NCBI RefSeq assembly: GCF_009829685.1
Contig: NZ_VWSD01000012.1
Span: 1 to 38,772, forward strand
DNA from: Cellulomonas citrea
Lineage (GTDB): Bacteria > Actinomycetota > Actinomycetes > Actinomycetales > Cellulomonadaceae
DNA: 38,772 nt
Direction: 5' to 3'
The notes under the pieces were generated by a model that searched no databases, was not told where the DNA came from, and saw only the letters and a list, made by a program, of their open reading frames with translations. Each line of letters begins with the position of its first letter. The stretch's first letter is position 1. Of this stretch, positions 29,862 through 38,394 are shown one piece after another. Position numbers and translations under genes: made by a program.

Positions 29862-30388
29862 GCCCGCAGGTCGCGCTGGTCCTTGTCGGCCCGCCCGGCG
29901 CGCCGGTCGCGGAGGTGGCCGCGGTGCTCGCCGAACGCTGGGGCTCGCCTCTGGCCGACACCGACGTCCTGGTGACCGGTCGCACGGGCCGCACCCCCGC
30001 CGACCTGCTGGTGCAGGACGGCGAGGAGGCGCTGCGCGAGGTCGAGCGGGCCGTCGCCCTGCCGGTGCTGGCCGCCGGCACCGGTGTGGTGGCGTTGGGC
30101 AGCGGCGCGGTGGAGGACGAGCAGGTCCGCGCCGTGCTGGCCGCCTGGTCGGCCGGCGGGGGTCATGTCGTGCTGCTGGACCTGGCGCCCACGACGGCCG
30201 CTCGCCGGGCCGGGTTGCACGCGGGCAGCACCGCCCTCGTGGGGACCAGGGCCCGCTGGCGCGCACTGTTCGACGCCCGGCACCCGCGCTATCTCGAGGT
30301 GGCGACGGGCGTGGTCGCCGTCGACGAGCTCGACGTGGCCGGTGCGGCCGATGCAGTGGAGGCCTCGCTCGTCGGTCCGCACGACTGA
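29858..30388 (+). CDS. Degenerate shikimate-kinase-like protein (P-loop lost)
   Basis: Encodes 176 aa from a GTG overlapping the aroC stop. The overall shikimate kinase plan is recognisable: [31 protein letters not shown], and a lid-like [20 protein letters not shown] with HPRYLEVA. The nucleotide-binding loop reads GPPGAPVAE where GxxGxGK(S/T) is expected, so both the Lys and the Ser/Thr are gone. The Gly triplet is GSG, and the lid lacks the usual Arg-Pro pair. There is no frameshift and the frame is full length, so it may be an inactive paralogue kept for a structural or regulatory role. An intact shikimate kinase lies at 36596. Confidence 0.85.
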   Translation: MSPQVALVLVGPPGAPVAEVAAVLAERWGSPLADTDVLVTGRTGRTPADLLVQDGEEALREVERAVALPVLAAGTGVVALGSGAVEDEQVRAVLAAWSAGGGHVVLLDLAPTTAARRAGLHAGSTALVGTRARWRALFDARHPRYLEVATGVVAVDELDVAGAADAVEASLVGPHD

Positions 30389-30416
30389 GCGCCGATCCGA
30401 CCGACGACCGTTCTGC

Positions 30417-30454
30417 GTCCTGACCGCGGGCGGGCCGCCGCCCGCGGTCAGGAC
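30417..30454. terminator. Bidirectional terminator between the aroC unit and the flavoprotein gene
   Basis: A perfect 17-bp stem (arms 30417-30433 and 30438-30454) with a GCCG loop lies between two converging genes, 29 bases after one stop and 6 bases after the other. It separates the aroC unit from the inserted module. Confidence 0.85.
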
Positions 30455-30459
30455 CAGTC

Positions 30460-32577
30460 TCAGCGCCGCTGGGCGGCGGCGACGTCGGGGGAGAGCAGCC
30501 CCTCGCGTTCGAGCGCGAGCAGCACGTCACGCCCGCCCGCGGTGGCGTCGATGATCCGGCCGACCCGGGCCGAGTCGCCGATGTTGAGCACCTCGACGCC
30601 GCTTCCCGCGAAGTGCGCGACGAGGTCGCGGTACGGCTCGTCGACGGCGCGCATCCCCAGGCACACGAACGCGAGGTCGAAGCCGTGCTCGACCGTCGCG
30701 CCGTCGGGCGCCTCGAGCACGAGGTGGTCGTCCTTGACCTCGAGCAGCGAGGTCGAGGTCCGCACGTCGACGTCGTGCTTCTCCAGCATCTCCACCATCT
30801 GCATGCGCGTGATGAGGTCGAGGTCCGCACCCACGGTGCCCAATCGCTCGACGAGAGTCACGCGGGCCCCCCGGGCGGTCACGTGCTCGACCACATCGAG
30901 CCCGACGGCCCCGGCGCCGACCACAACGACCTGGCGTCCGTCCAGGTCGAGGTCCTCGGCGTGCGCGGTGGCGCCGAGGATGGAGTAGACGGCGCTGCCG
31001 GGCTGGTCGATCCGCTCGCGCAGACCGGGCACGGGTGGCACGAGCGGTGCCGACCCGGTCGCGTTGACGACGAGGTCGGGGGACAGGGACGCCACGACCG
31101 ACGGGGTGCCCCAGGTGCCGGTGCGCACGTCGACGCCGACCCGCGCGGCCCGCCGGGCCAGGTGGTGCAGGAACCCGGCGATGCGCCGCTTGGCGGGCAG
31201 GTGCACGGCGTCACCCACGACACCGCCCACCACGTCGCGCCCCTCGAGCAGCACGACGTCGCAGCCGACCTCGGCCGCGGTGCACGCGGCCTCGAACCCG
31301 CCGACCCCGCCGCCCACGACGACGACCTTCGCCGGCCGGGTGACCCGCCGATCCTGGTACGCCTCGTGGCCGATGATGTCGGGGTTGACGGTGCAGCGGA
31401 TCGGACGGTCGAGCCGGATGCGGTGGTCGGCGCAGCCGATGTTGCACGAGATGCACGCCAAGATCGTGTTGGCGGCCCCGTCGGCGACCTTGCGCACCCA
31501 CCACGGGTCGGCGATGAGCCCGCGGCCGATGGCGACGAGGTCGGACTGCCCGTCGGCGACGATCCGCTCGGCGACCTTGGGGTCGCGGATGTTGCCGCTG
31601 ATGATCGTGGGCCGGCCGAACTCCTCGCGGAACCGGCGGGCCATGTCGGCGCGCCAGCCGTCGGGCAGGTCCATGGAGTCGATCTGGTACTGCAGGTTGA
31701 AGGCGAGGGCGGCGGAGACGTCGATGACGTCGATCTCGTCGACCATGTACCGCATGAGCTCGACGGACTCGGCGAGCGTGTTCCCGCCGGCCACCAGGTC
31801 GTCCGCGCTGATGCGCACGAGCACCGGGTAGCGCGGCCCGACCTGCGCGCGCACGGCGGCGAGCACCTCGCGCACGATCCGGGCCCGGTTCTGCGGGCTG
31901 CCGCCGTAGGAGTCGGTGCGGGTGTTGTAGTACGGCGACAGGAACTGGCACAGCAGGTAGGAGTGCCCGGCGTGGATCTCGACCGCGTCGAACCCGGCCC
32001 GCTGCGCACGGCGTGCGGCGGCGGCGAAGTCGGCGACGACCTGGGCGATCTGCTCGACGTCCATCGGGACGGGGGAGGTGCCGCCCGGCTTGGACGGCCG
32101 CTCTCCGGAGGACTGTGCGGGCACCCCGGTGCGCGCGGGGTTCGCCGAGGCACCGGCGTGGTTGAGCTGGATGGCGACCTTGGACCCGTGCCGGTGCAGC
32201 TGCTCGGTGAGCTCCCACAGCCGCGGGACGTACCGGTCGTGGTCGATGCGCAGCTGCGTCGTGCCGTTCGACCCGGCGGGATAGCTCACGCAGATGTTCT
32301 CTACGATGATGAGCCCGACGCCGCCGCGGGCCCGCTGGGCGTAGTAGGCGATCTGGGTGTCGGAGACGGTGCCGTCGGGCAGCGCGAAGTTCGTGCCCAT
32401 GGGGGGCATCACCACGCGGTTGCGCAGGGTCATGCCGCGCACCGAGAACGGCGACAGCAGCGCAGGCGTCCGGGGGTGCGGGTCGCACGGTGCGACCGGC
32501 ACGGCGACCGGGGCCACGTCCAGACGACGGGGCCGGGCCAGGCCTGGGGCGGACGGGATCCCTCCGGTGACGGTCAC
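30460..32577 (-). CDS. Old-yellow-enzyme/4Fe-4S/FAD oxidoreductase (2-enoate or 2,4-dienoyl-CoA reductase family)
   Basis: Encodes 705 aa from a GTG with GAGGAG five bases upstream. After a 35-residue extension comes an FMN TIM barrel (about 38-370) with VVMPPMGTNFA, QLNHAGA and HAGHSYLLCQFLSPYYN. The iron-sulfur site is C375-x2-C378-x3-C382-x12-C395. The C-terminal dinucleotide domains have VVVVGGGVGGFEAA and VVVVGAGAVGLDVVEH. Family members reduce activated C=C bonds with NAD(P)H, or act on amines. Beside a YdiB-like dehydrogenase, dehydroquinase and carrier, an enone such as 3-dehydroshikimate is a plausible but unproven substrate. A dyad lies just upstream of its ribosome-binding site. 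Confidence 0.88.
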   Translation of the reverse strand: MTVTGGIPSAPGLARPRRLDVAPVAVPVAPCDPHPRTPALLSPFSVRGMTLRNRVVMPPMGTNFALPDGTVSDTQIAYYAQRARGGVGLIIVENICVSYPAGSNGTTQLRIDHDRYVPRLWELTEQLHRHGSKVAIQLNHAGASANPARTGVPAQSSGERPSKPGGTSPVPMDVEQIAQVVADFAAAARRAQRAGFDAVEIHAGHSYLLCQFLSPYYNTRTDSYGGSPQNRARIVREVLAAVRAQVGPRYPVLVRISADDLVAGGNTLAESVELMRYMVDEIDVIDVSAALAFNLQYQIDSMDLPDGWRADMARRFREEFGRPTIISGNIRDPKVAERIVADGQSDLVAIGRGLIADPWWVRKVADGAANTILACISCNIGCADHRIRLDRPIRCTVNPDIIGHEAYQDRRVTRPAKVVVVGGGVGGFEAACTAAEVGCDVVLLEGRDVVGGVVGDAVHLPAKRRIAGFLHHLARRAARVGVDVRTGTWGTPSVVASLSPDLVVNATGSAPLVPPVPGLRERIDQPGSAVYSILGATAHAEDLDLDGRQVVVVGAGAVGLDVVEHVTARGARVTLVERLGTVGADLDLITRMQMVEMLEKHDVDVRTSTSLLEVKDDHLVLEAPDGATVEHGFDLAFVCLGMRAVDEPYRDLVAHFAGSGVEVLNIGDSARVGRIIDATAGGRDVLLALEREGLLSPDVAAAQRR

Positions 32578-32591
32578 GTCATCTCCTCGCT

Positions 32592-32615
32592 AATGAACCA
32601 TGCGGTTAGTTCATT
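32592..32615. promoter_or_regulatory. Operator-like dyad upstream of the flavoprotein gene
   Basis: AATGAAC (32592-32598) and GTTCATT (32609-32615) form a perfect 7-bp inverted repeat with a 10-base centre, 15 bases before the GTG. The AACC/GGTT inside extends the symmetry. This is a typical TetR-type operator form. A related dyad with the same spacing lies at 33466. Confidence 0.6.
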
Positions 32616-32669
32616 GTGGCGAGCACGCCCGTCCGGCGAGTGAGCACTAGGTCCTGAGGACTGCGGGGC

Positions 32670-33356
32670 TCAGCGACCCGGGTCGGCGAGCACGAGGCGA
32701 AGCACCGTGGTCTCGATGAGCGCGAGCACGTGCTCCCGCTCGTCGCCGGCCACCATGTCGCGCCCGAACAGCTCGCGGAACGTGGCACGGTTGCCGACCC
32801 GGAAGAACGACAACGAGCTGATCACCTGGTGCAGGTCGAGCGCCGTGGGGGCGTCGGGGCCGCCGCGGAAGTCGCCGGAGCGTCGGCCCCGCTCGAGCAG
32901 GTCCTCCAGGATGAGCACCGCGGACCGGTTGAGCGCACGCACGTCGTCGTCCATGAGGTGGATCGCGCCACCGGCGAGCGTGTTCTCGAACATGACGAGC
33001 CGGATGAAGCCGGCGTTGTGCTCCTGGTGGTCGAGCGTCGCCCTCACCAGTGCGCGCAGCCCGTCGGCGGGGGCAAGTGCCGCCAGGTCGAGGGCGCCCT
33101 CGGTCTGCCGGATCCGTCGGTAGGACTCGATGAGCGCGGCCTGGTACAACCGCTCCTTGGACTCGAAGTAGTAGTAGACCATCCGCTTCGTCGTGGCCGT
33201 CCGCTCGACGATGGCGTCGACCCGCCCGCCCAGCAGCCCCCGCTCGGAGAACTCCTCGATGGCTGCGTCGAGGATCGCGGCCCGGGTGCGCTCGGCGTCC
33301 CGCCGCGGGGTCGGGCCCGTCGGGTCCGGTGCGGTGGAGTCCTGCTCGTGGGTCAT
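32670..33356 (-). CDS. TetR-family transcriptional regulator
   Basis: Encodes 228 aa. After a disordered N-terminus, the helix-turn-helix domain runs from about 19 to 70. It has RAAILDAAIEEFSERGLLG, VDAIVERTATTKRMVYYYF and ESKERLYQAAL. The C-terminal ligand-binding domain (about 90-225) is helical and diverse. It is divergent from the YdiB-like gene and in tandem with the flavoprotein gene, with a candidate operator before each. It probably represses both units and is relieved by a small molecule, perhaps a quinate/shikimate metabolite. The ligand is inference only. GAGGAG precedes the ATG. Confidence 0.92.
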   Translation of the reverse strand: MTHEQDSTAPDPTGPTPRRDAERTRAAILDAAIEEFSERGLLGGRVDAIVERTATTKRMVYYYFESKERLYQAALIESYRRIRQTEGALDLAALAPADGLRALVRATLDHQEHNAGFIRLVMFENTLAGGAIHLMDDDVRALNRSAVLILEDLLERGRRSGDFRGGPDAPTALDLHQVISSLSFFRVGNRATFRELFGRDMVAGDEREHVLALIETTVLRLVLADPGR

Positions 33357-33465
33357 GCGTCCTCCTCGGGTGCGGGCGTCGACGTGCGCCGGCGGCCGCC
33401 GTGGGTCGTGCGGATGTGGTCAGGACCTAGGACCCCGCGTGGTCGGGCATCGGCAGCGTCAGACT

Positions 33466-33487
33466 GTGGACTACCAAGTGAGTTCAT
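33466..33487. promoter_or_regulatory. Second operator-like dyad, upstream of the YdiB-like gene
   Basis: GTGGAC (33466-33471), ten bases, then GTTCAT (33482-33487). The right half equals that of the dyad at 32592, and the left half agrees in four of six bases with ATGAAC. It sits in the 172-base gap between the divergent tetR and dehydrogenase genes, 41 bases before the latter. Confidence 0.45.
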
Positions 33488-33528
33488 AAGCGCTCCGCAC
33501 AGGTGCGCCGCCGACGGAGGGTGAGGTC

Positions 33529-34407
33529 ATGTCGGACGAAGTAGCCCAGCGGATCACCGGGCACACCGAGCTGCTGGGGCTGATCGCCTCCCCGATCCGG
33601 CACAGCCAGTCGCCGCGCATGCACAACCTCGCCCTCGCCACGCTGGGGCTCGACTACGCCTACCTCGCGTTCGAGGTGGACGACGGTGAGCTCGCAGGCG
33701 CGGTCGCCGGGCTCAAGGCGCTCAAGGTCCGCGGCTGGAACGTGTCGATGCCGAACAAGATCGCCATCCTGCCCCTGCTCGACCACCTGTCCCCGGCGGT
33801 CCGCATGGTGGGCGCGTGCAACACCGTCGTCAACGACGACGGCGTGCTCACCGGCCACGTCACCGACGGCATCGGCTACGTCGCCGCGCTGCGCGAGAAC
33901 GGGATCGAGCCCGCCGGTGCGCACCTCACGCTCATCGGAGCCGGGGGAGCGGGCACCGCCATCGCCATCCAGGCCGCGCTCGACGGAGTGGCCCGGCTCG
34001 ACATCTTCAACCGCCGTGACGCCGTCTGGGCGATCGGCGAGAAGACCGTGGCCACCATCCGCGAGAACACCGGCACCCAGGTCGAGCTGCACGACCTCGA
34101 CGACGTCGCCGCGTTCCGCACGGCCGTCGCCGACTCCGCGGTGCTCGCCAACGCCACGAACGTCGGCATGGGAAAGCTGCTGGGGGTCTCCCCGCTGCCG
34201 GACACGGCGGTCCTTCGTCCCGACCTGTTCGTGTCGGACGTCGTCTACGCTCCGCCGCGGACGGCCTTCCTCGACCAGGCGGAGGCCGCCGGCTGCCGGA
34301 CCATGAACGGCCTCGGCATGATGCTCCACCAGGGCGCAGCGGCATTCGAGCTGTGGACCGGCACACCGATGCCCCTGGACTACGTGCGCGAGCACCTGCT
34401 CGCCTGA
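33529..34407 (+). CDS. YdiB/QuiB-type quinate/shikimate dehydrogenase
   Basis: Encodes 292 aa with a strong GGAGGGTGAGG before the ATG. It resembles E. coli YdiB more than AroE: LIASPIRHSQSPRMHN, VSMPNK with catalytic Lys77, NTVVNDDG and TDGIGY with Asp113. The nucleotide loop is GAGGAGTAIA. The turn reads FNRRD (Asp164), like the Asp in YdiB that allows NAD use. The biosynthetic copy at 15523 has an Arg/Ser-type turn instead. The C-terminus is NGLGMMLHQGAAAFELWTG. It probably oxidises imported shikimate, and perhaps quinate, to the 3-dehydro compounds. It heads a probable operon with aroD and the MFS gene. Confidence 0.93.
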   Translation: MSDEVAQRITGHTELLGLIASPIRHSQSPRMHNLALATLGLDYAYLAFEVDDGELAGAVAGLKALKVRGWNVSMPNKIAILPLLDHLSPAVRMVGACNTVVNDDGVLTGHVTDGIGYVAALRENGIEPAGAHLTLIGAGGAGTAIAIQAALDGVARLDIFNRRDAVWAIGEKTVATIRENTGTQVELHDLDDVAAFRTAVADSAVLANATNVGMGKLLGVSPLPDTAVLRPDLFVSDVVYAPPRTAFLDQAEAAGCRTMNGLGMMLHQGAAAFELWTGTPMPLDYVREHLLA

Positions 34408-34468
34408 CACCCCTGCCGGGCACGCGAGAAGGACCTCGTGCACCCGACGCCCCCGAGAGGAGCACCAC

Positions 34469-35224
34469 ATGAGCTCGGTCACCGTCCGTGGGGTCGAGAT
34501 CGGTTCTGGTCTGCCGAAGGTCATCGTGCCGTTGGTCGGCACGGACGTCGAGGCGGTGCTCGCCCAGGCGGCTGCCGCCGTGGCGGCCGCGCCGGACCTC
34601 ATCGAGTGGCGGCTGGACTTCCTGGCCGACCGGTCCCCGCGGGCCGTCGTGGCCGTGGCCCGTGCGCTCGCGCCGGTGCTCGGCGGACGCCCGCTGCTGG
34701 CCACCTTCCGCACCGCCGACGAGGGCGGGCAGCACCCGATCGCACCCGACCTGTACGTCGAGCTGTACGGGGCCCTCGTCGAGGCAGGTCTGGTCGACCT
34801 GGTCGATGTCGAGATCGAGCGGGAGGCCACCGCGGTGGACGCCGTGATCTCCCAGGCCCGCGCGGCGGGGGTCGCCGTCGTCGGCTCGTACCACGACTTC
34901 GGTGGCACGCCGAGCGTGCCGGTCATGGTCGCCAAGCTGCGCACCATGGTCGACCGGGGCGTCGACATCGCCAAGATCGCCGTCATGCCGCACGACGCGG
35001 GTGACGTGCTCGCGCTGCTGCAGGCCACCTGGACGGCCCGCCAGGAGCTGCCGCGCCCGCTCATCACGATGTCGATGGCCGGCACGGGCGTCGTGTCCCG
35101 GCTGGCCGGTGAGGTGTTCGGCTCCGCCGCGACGTTCGGCACCGTCGGCCAGGCGTCCGCGCCCGGCCAGGTCGAGGTGCCCGCGCTGCGCGCGACGCTG
35201 CAGCTCATCCACAGCGCAGTCTGA
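34469..35224 (+). CDS. aroD: Type I 3-dehydroquinate dehydratase
   Basis: Encodes 251 aa, normal for the type I (Schiff base) class. The key residues are visible: Glu in EWRLDF, Arg in TFRTADEGG, general base His142 in SYHDF, Schiff-base Lys169 in DIAKIAVMP, and the C-terminal SRLAGEVFGSAATFG and SAPGQ. GAGAGGAG lies upstream of the ATG. It interconverts 3-dehydroquinate and 3-dehydroshikimate. Actinobacterial biosynthesis commonly uses the unrelated type II enzyme, so a type I copy beside a YdiB-like enzyme and a carrier suggests use of external quinate or shikimate. Confidence 0.95.
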   Translation: MSSVTVRGVEIGSGLPKVIVPLVGTDVEAVLAQAAAAVAAAPDLIEWRLDFLADRSPRAVVAVARALAPVLGGRPLLATFRTADEGGQHPIAPDLYVELYGALVEAGLVDLVDVEIEREATAVDAVISQARAAGVAVVGSYHDFGGTPSVPVMVAKLRTMVDRGVDIAKIAVMPHDAGDVLALLQATWTARQELPRPLITMSMAGTGVVSRLAGEVFGSAATFGTVGQASAPGQVEVPALRATLQLIHSAV

Positions 35225-35229
35225 CGACG

Positions 35230-36570
35230 GTGACCAGCACCCCCGGCACGACGGCCGTGCCCCTGCCCGGGACGAACGCGCCCGCGGCCCGGTACACCGG
35301 CCCGCGACTGCGCTACCTCGTCCTCGTCCTGCTCGCGTTCGGGACGTTCGTCAACTACCTCGACCGGATCAACCTCACGGTCGGCGCCACGCACATCCAG
35401 GCCGAGTTCGGCATCTCGGACGCGGCGTGGGGCATCGCACTGTCGGCCTTCGGCTGGACGTACGCGCTCATGCAGGTGCCCGGCGGTCTGGTGATGGACC
35501 GGTTCGGGGTCACCTGGGTGGGCCGGGTCTGCTCGTGGGCCTGGGTGGTGGCGACCTTCCTCACCGCGACCGTCTCGGGCTTCCTGCCGCTGCTCGCGCT
35601 GCGCCTGCTGCTCGGCGTGGCCGAGGCCCCGGCCTTCCCCATGGCGTCGACGGCGACGAGCTACTGGTTCCCGGTGCGCGAACGTGGGTTGGCCACCGCC
35701 TCGTTCGACATGACCTCCAAGCTCTCCAACGCGATCGGCGTCCCGCTCGTGGCCGTCGTCGTGGCGACGTGGGGCTGGCGTGCCGCGTTCATCGCGACCG
35801 GGGCGCTGTCCGTCGTCTACGCGGTGGCGTTCTGGGTGATCTACCGCAACCCCGACCGGCACCCGCGGCTGACGCCGGTCGAGGCGCAGTACATCGCGGA
35901 AGGTGGCGCCCAGCAGTCCGAGACCCAGGTGAGCCAGCCGAGCCCGATGTCGTACCTGGTGCGCCAGCGCAAGCTGTGGGCGATCGCGCTCACGCTCGCC
36001 GCGTACAACTACACGTTCTTCCTCTACCTCACCTGGCTGCCCACCTACCTCGAGCGCGAGATGGGCCTGGACGTCAAGGGCTCCGGGCTCTACTCGGCGA
36101 TCCCGTGGCTGGTCGGGACGGTCACCGCCGTGCTGATCGGCGGCGTGGCGATCGACCGGCTGATCCGCGACGGGCGCGACCCCTCACGCGTCCGCAAGAC
36201 GTTCCTCGCGGTCGGTCTGCTGCTCGGGATGGCCGTCATCGGCGCGACGACGGCGACGACCGCGGCGGTCGCCGTCGTGTGGATCTCGGTGTCGCTCGGT
36301 GGGGTCTGCATCGCCTCGGCGGTGATCTGGTCGCTGCCCGGGCTCATCGCACCTCCGGGGGCGGTCGGGCGGGTGAGCTCGATGATGGCCTTCGTGGGCA
36401 ACCTGTCCTCGATCGCAGCGCCCATGGTGACCGGGTTCGTCGTGCAGGCCACGGGCTCGTTCACCTGGGCCTTCGTCACGGCCGGCGGGGTGGTGGGCCT
36501 CGGTCTGCTGTCCGCCCTCGTGATGCTCGGGCGCATCGAGCAGCTGCCGGCCGCGGGCGCGCAGGCCTGA
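35230..36570 (+). CDS. MFS transporter, anion:cation symporter-like (organic acid uptake)
   Basis: Encodes 446 aa from a GTG five bases after the aroD stop, with no clear ribosome-binding site. About twelve membrane helices are visible. The first-helix block FGTFVNYLDRINLTVG and the GWTYALMQVPGGLVMDRFG loop are typical of the anion:cation symporter branch of the MFS. That branch imports sugar acids and aromatic acids with protons. The substrate is probably a carboxylic acid; quinate or shikimate is inferred from the two enzymes encoded just upstream. No terminator was recognised after it. Confidence 0.9.
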   Translation: MTSTPGTTAVPLPGTNAPAARYTGPRLRYLVLVLLAFGTFVNYLDRINLTVGATHIQAEFGISDAAWGIALSAFGWTYALMQVPGGLVMDRFGVTWVGRVCSWAWVVATFLTATVSGFLPLLALRLLLGVAEAPAFPMASTATSYWFPVRERGLATASFDMTSKLSNAIGVPLVAVVVATWGWRAAFIATGALSVVYAVAFWVIYRNPDRHPRLTPVEAQYIAEGGAQQSETQVSQPSPMSYLVRQRKLWAIALTLAAYNYTFFLYLTWLPTYLEREMGLDVKGSGLYSAIPWLVGTVTAVLIGGVAIDRLIRDGRDPSRVRKTFLAVGLLLGMAVIGATTATTAAVAVVWISVSLGGVCIASAVIWSLPGLIAPPGAVGRVSSMMAFVGNLSSIAAPMVTGFVVQATGSFTWAFVTAGGVVGLGLLSALVMLGRIEQLPAAGAQA

Positions 36571-36582
36571 TCGGGGCGTTGC

Positions 36583-36588
36583 TAGGGT
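36583..36588 (+). promoter_or_regulatory. Candidate -10 box (TAGGGT) for a leaderless aroK-aroB unit
   Basis: TAGGGT ends seven bases before GTG 36596, the same spacing as at 1043 and 7396. It would give aroK-aroB a promoter independent of the upstream module. Confidence 0.45.
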
Positions 36589-36595
36589 GGCCGCC

Positions 36596-38277
<1,682 letters not shown>

Positions 38278-38295
38278 CGTCGCCGTCGGCCAGAG

Positions 38296-38314
38296 CGTCC
38301 GCAGGCGTCGGACG
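38296..38314 (+). terminator. Weak hairpin after aroB
   Basis: CGTCCG and CGGACG form a 6-bp stem around a seven-base loop, 18 bases after the aroB stop. It is too small for a confident terminator, and no better candidate is seen in the gap. Confidence 0.25.
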
Positions 38315-38359
38315 GACGACGTCCCGGCCACGTGTTCGCAGGAAAACAACCTCCAGGGC

Positions 38360-38377
38360 TTGTTCTAGAGCGAACAA
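38360..38377. promoter_or_regulatory. Operator-like dyad TTGTTC-N6-GAACAA
   Basis: A perfect 6-bp inverted repeat with a six-base centre (TAGAGC) stands out as AT-rich in this GC-rich DNA. It lies 17 bases upstream of the next start codon, so it probably overlaps the promoter and binds a dimeric regulator. The regulator is not in the window. Confidence 0.5.
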
Positions 38378-38394
38378 CCCCGCACACTCGTGCT

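Noticed and set aside
29858-30388. Calling the P-loop-less kinase a pseudogene.
   Set aside because: The frame is full length, has no frameshift or stop, and is coupled to aroC by a GTGA overlap. It is better described as a coding gene for a probably inactive protein.
30613-32643. A 676-codon plus-strand frame opposite the flavoprotein gene.
   Set aside because: The minus-strand protein has a complete FMN barrel, cysteine cluster and two dinucleotide folds; the plus-strand frame has only biased composition.
30389-36595. The quinate/shikimate block as a recent mobile element.
   Set aside because: No transposase, integrase, tRNA or long direct repeats border it, and composition looks like that of its neighbours. 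Insertion is inferred from synteny only.
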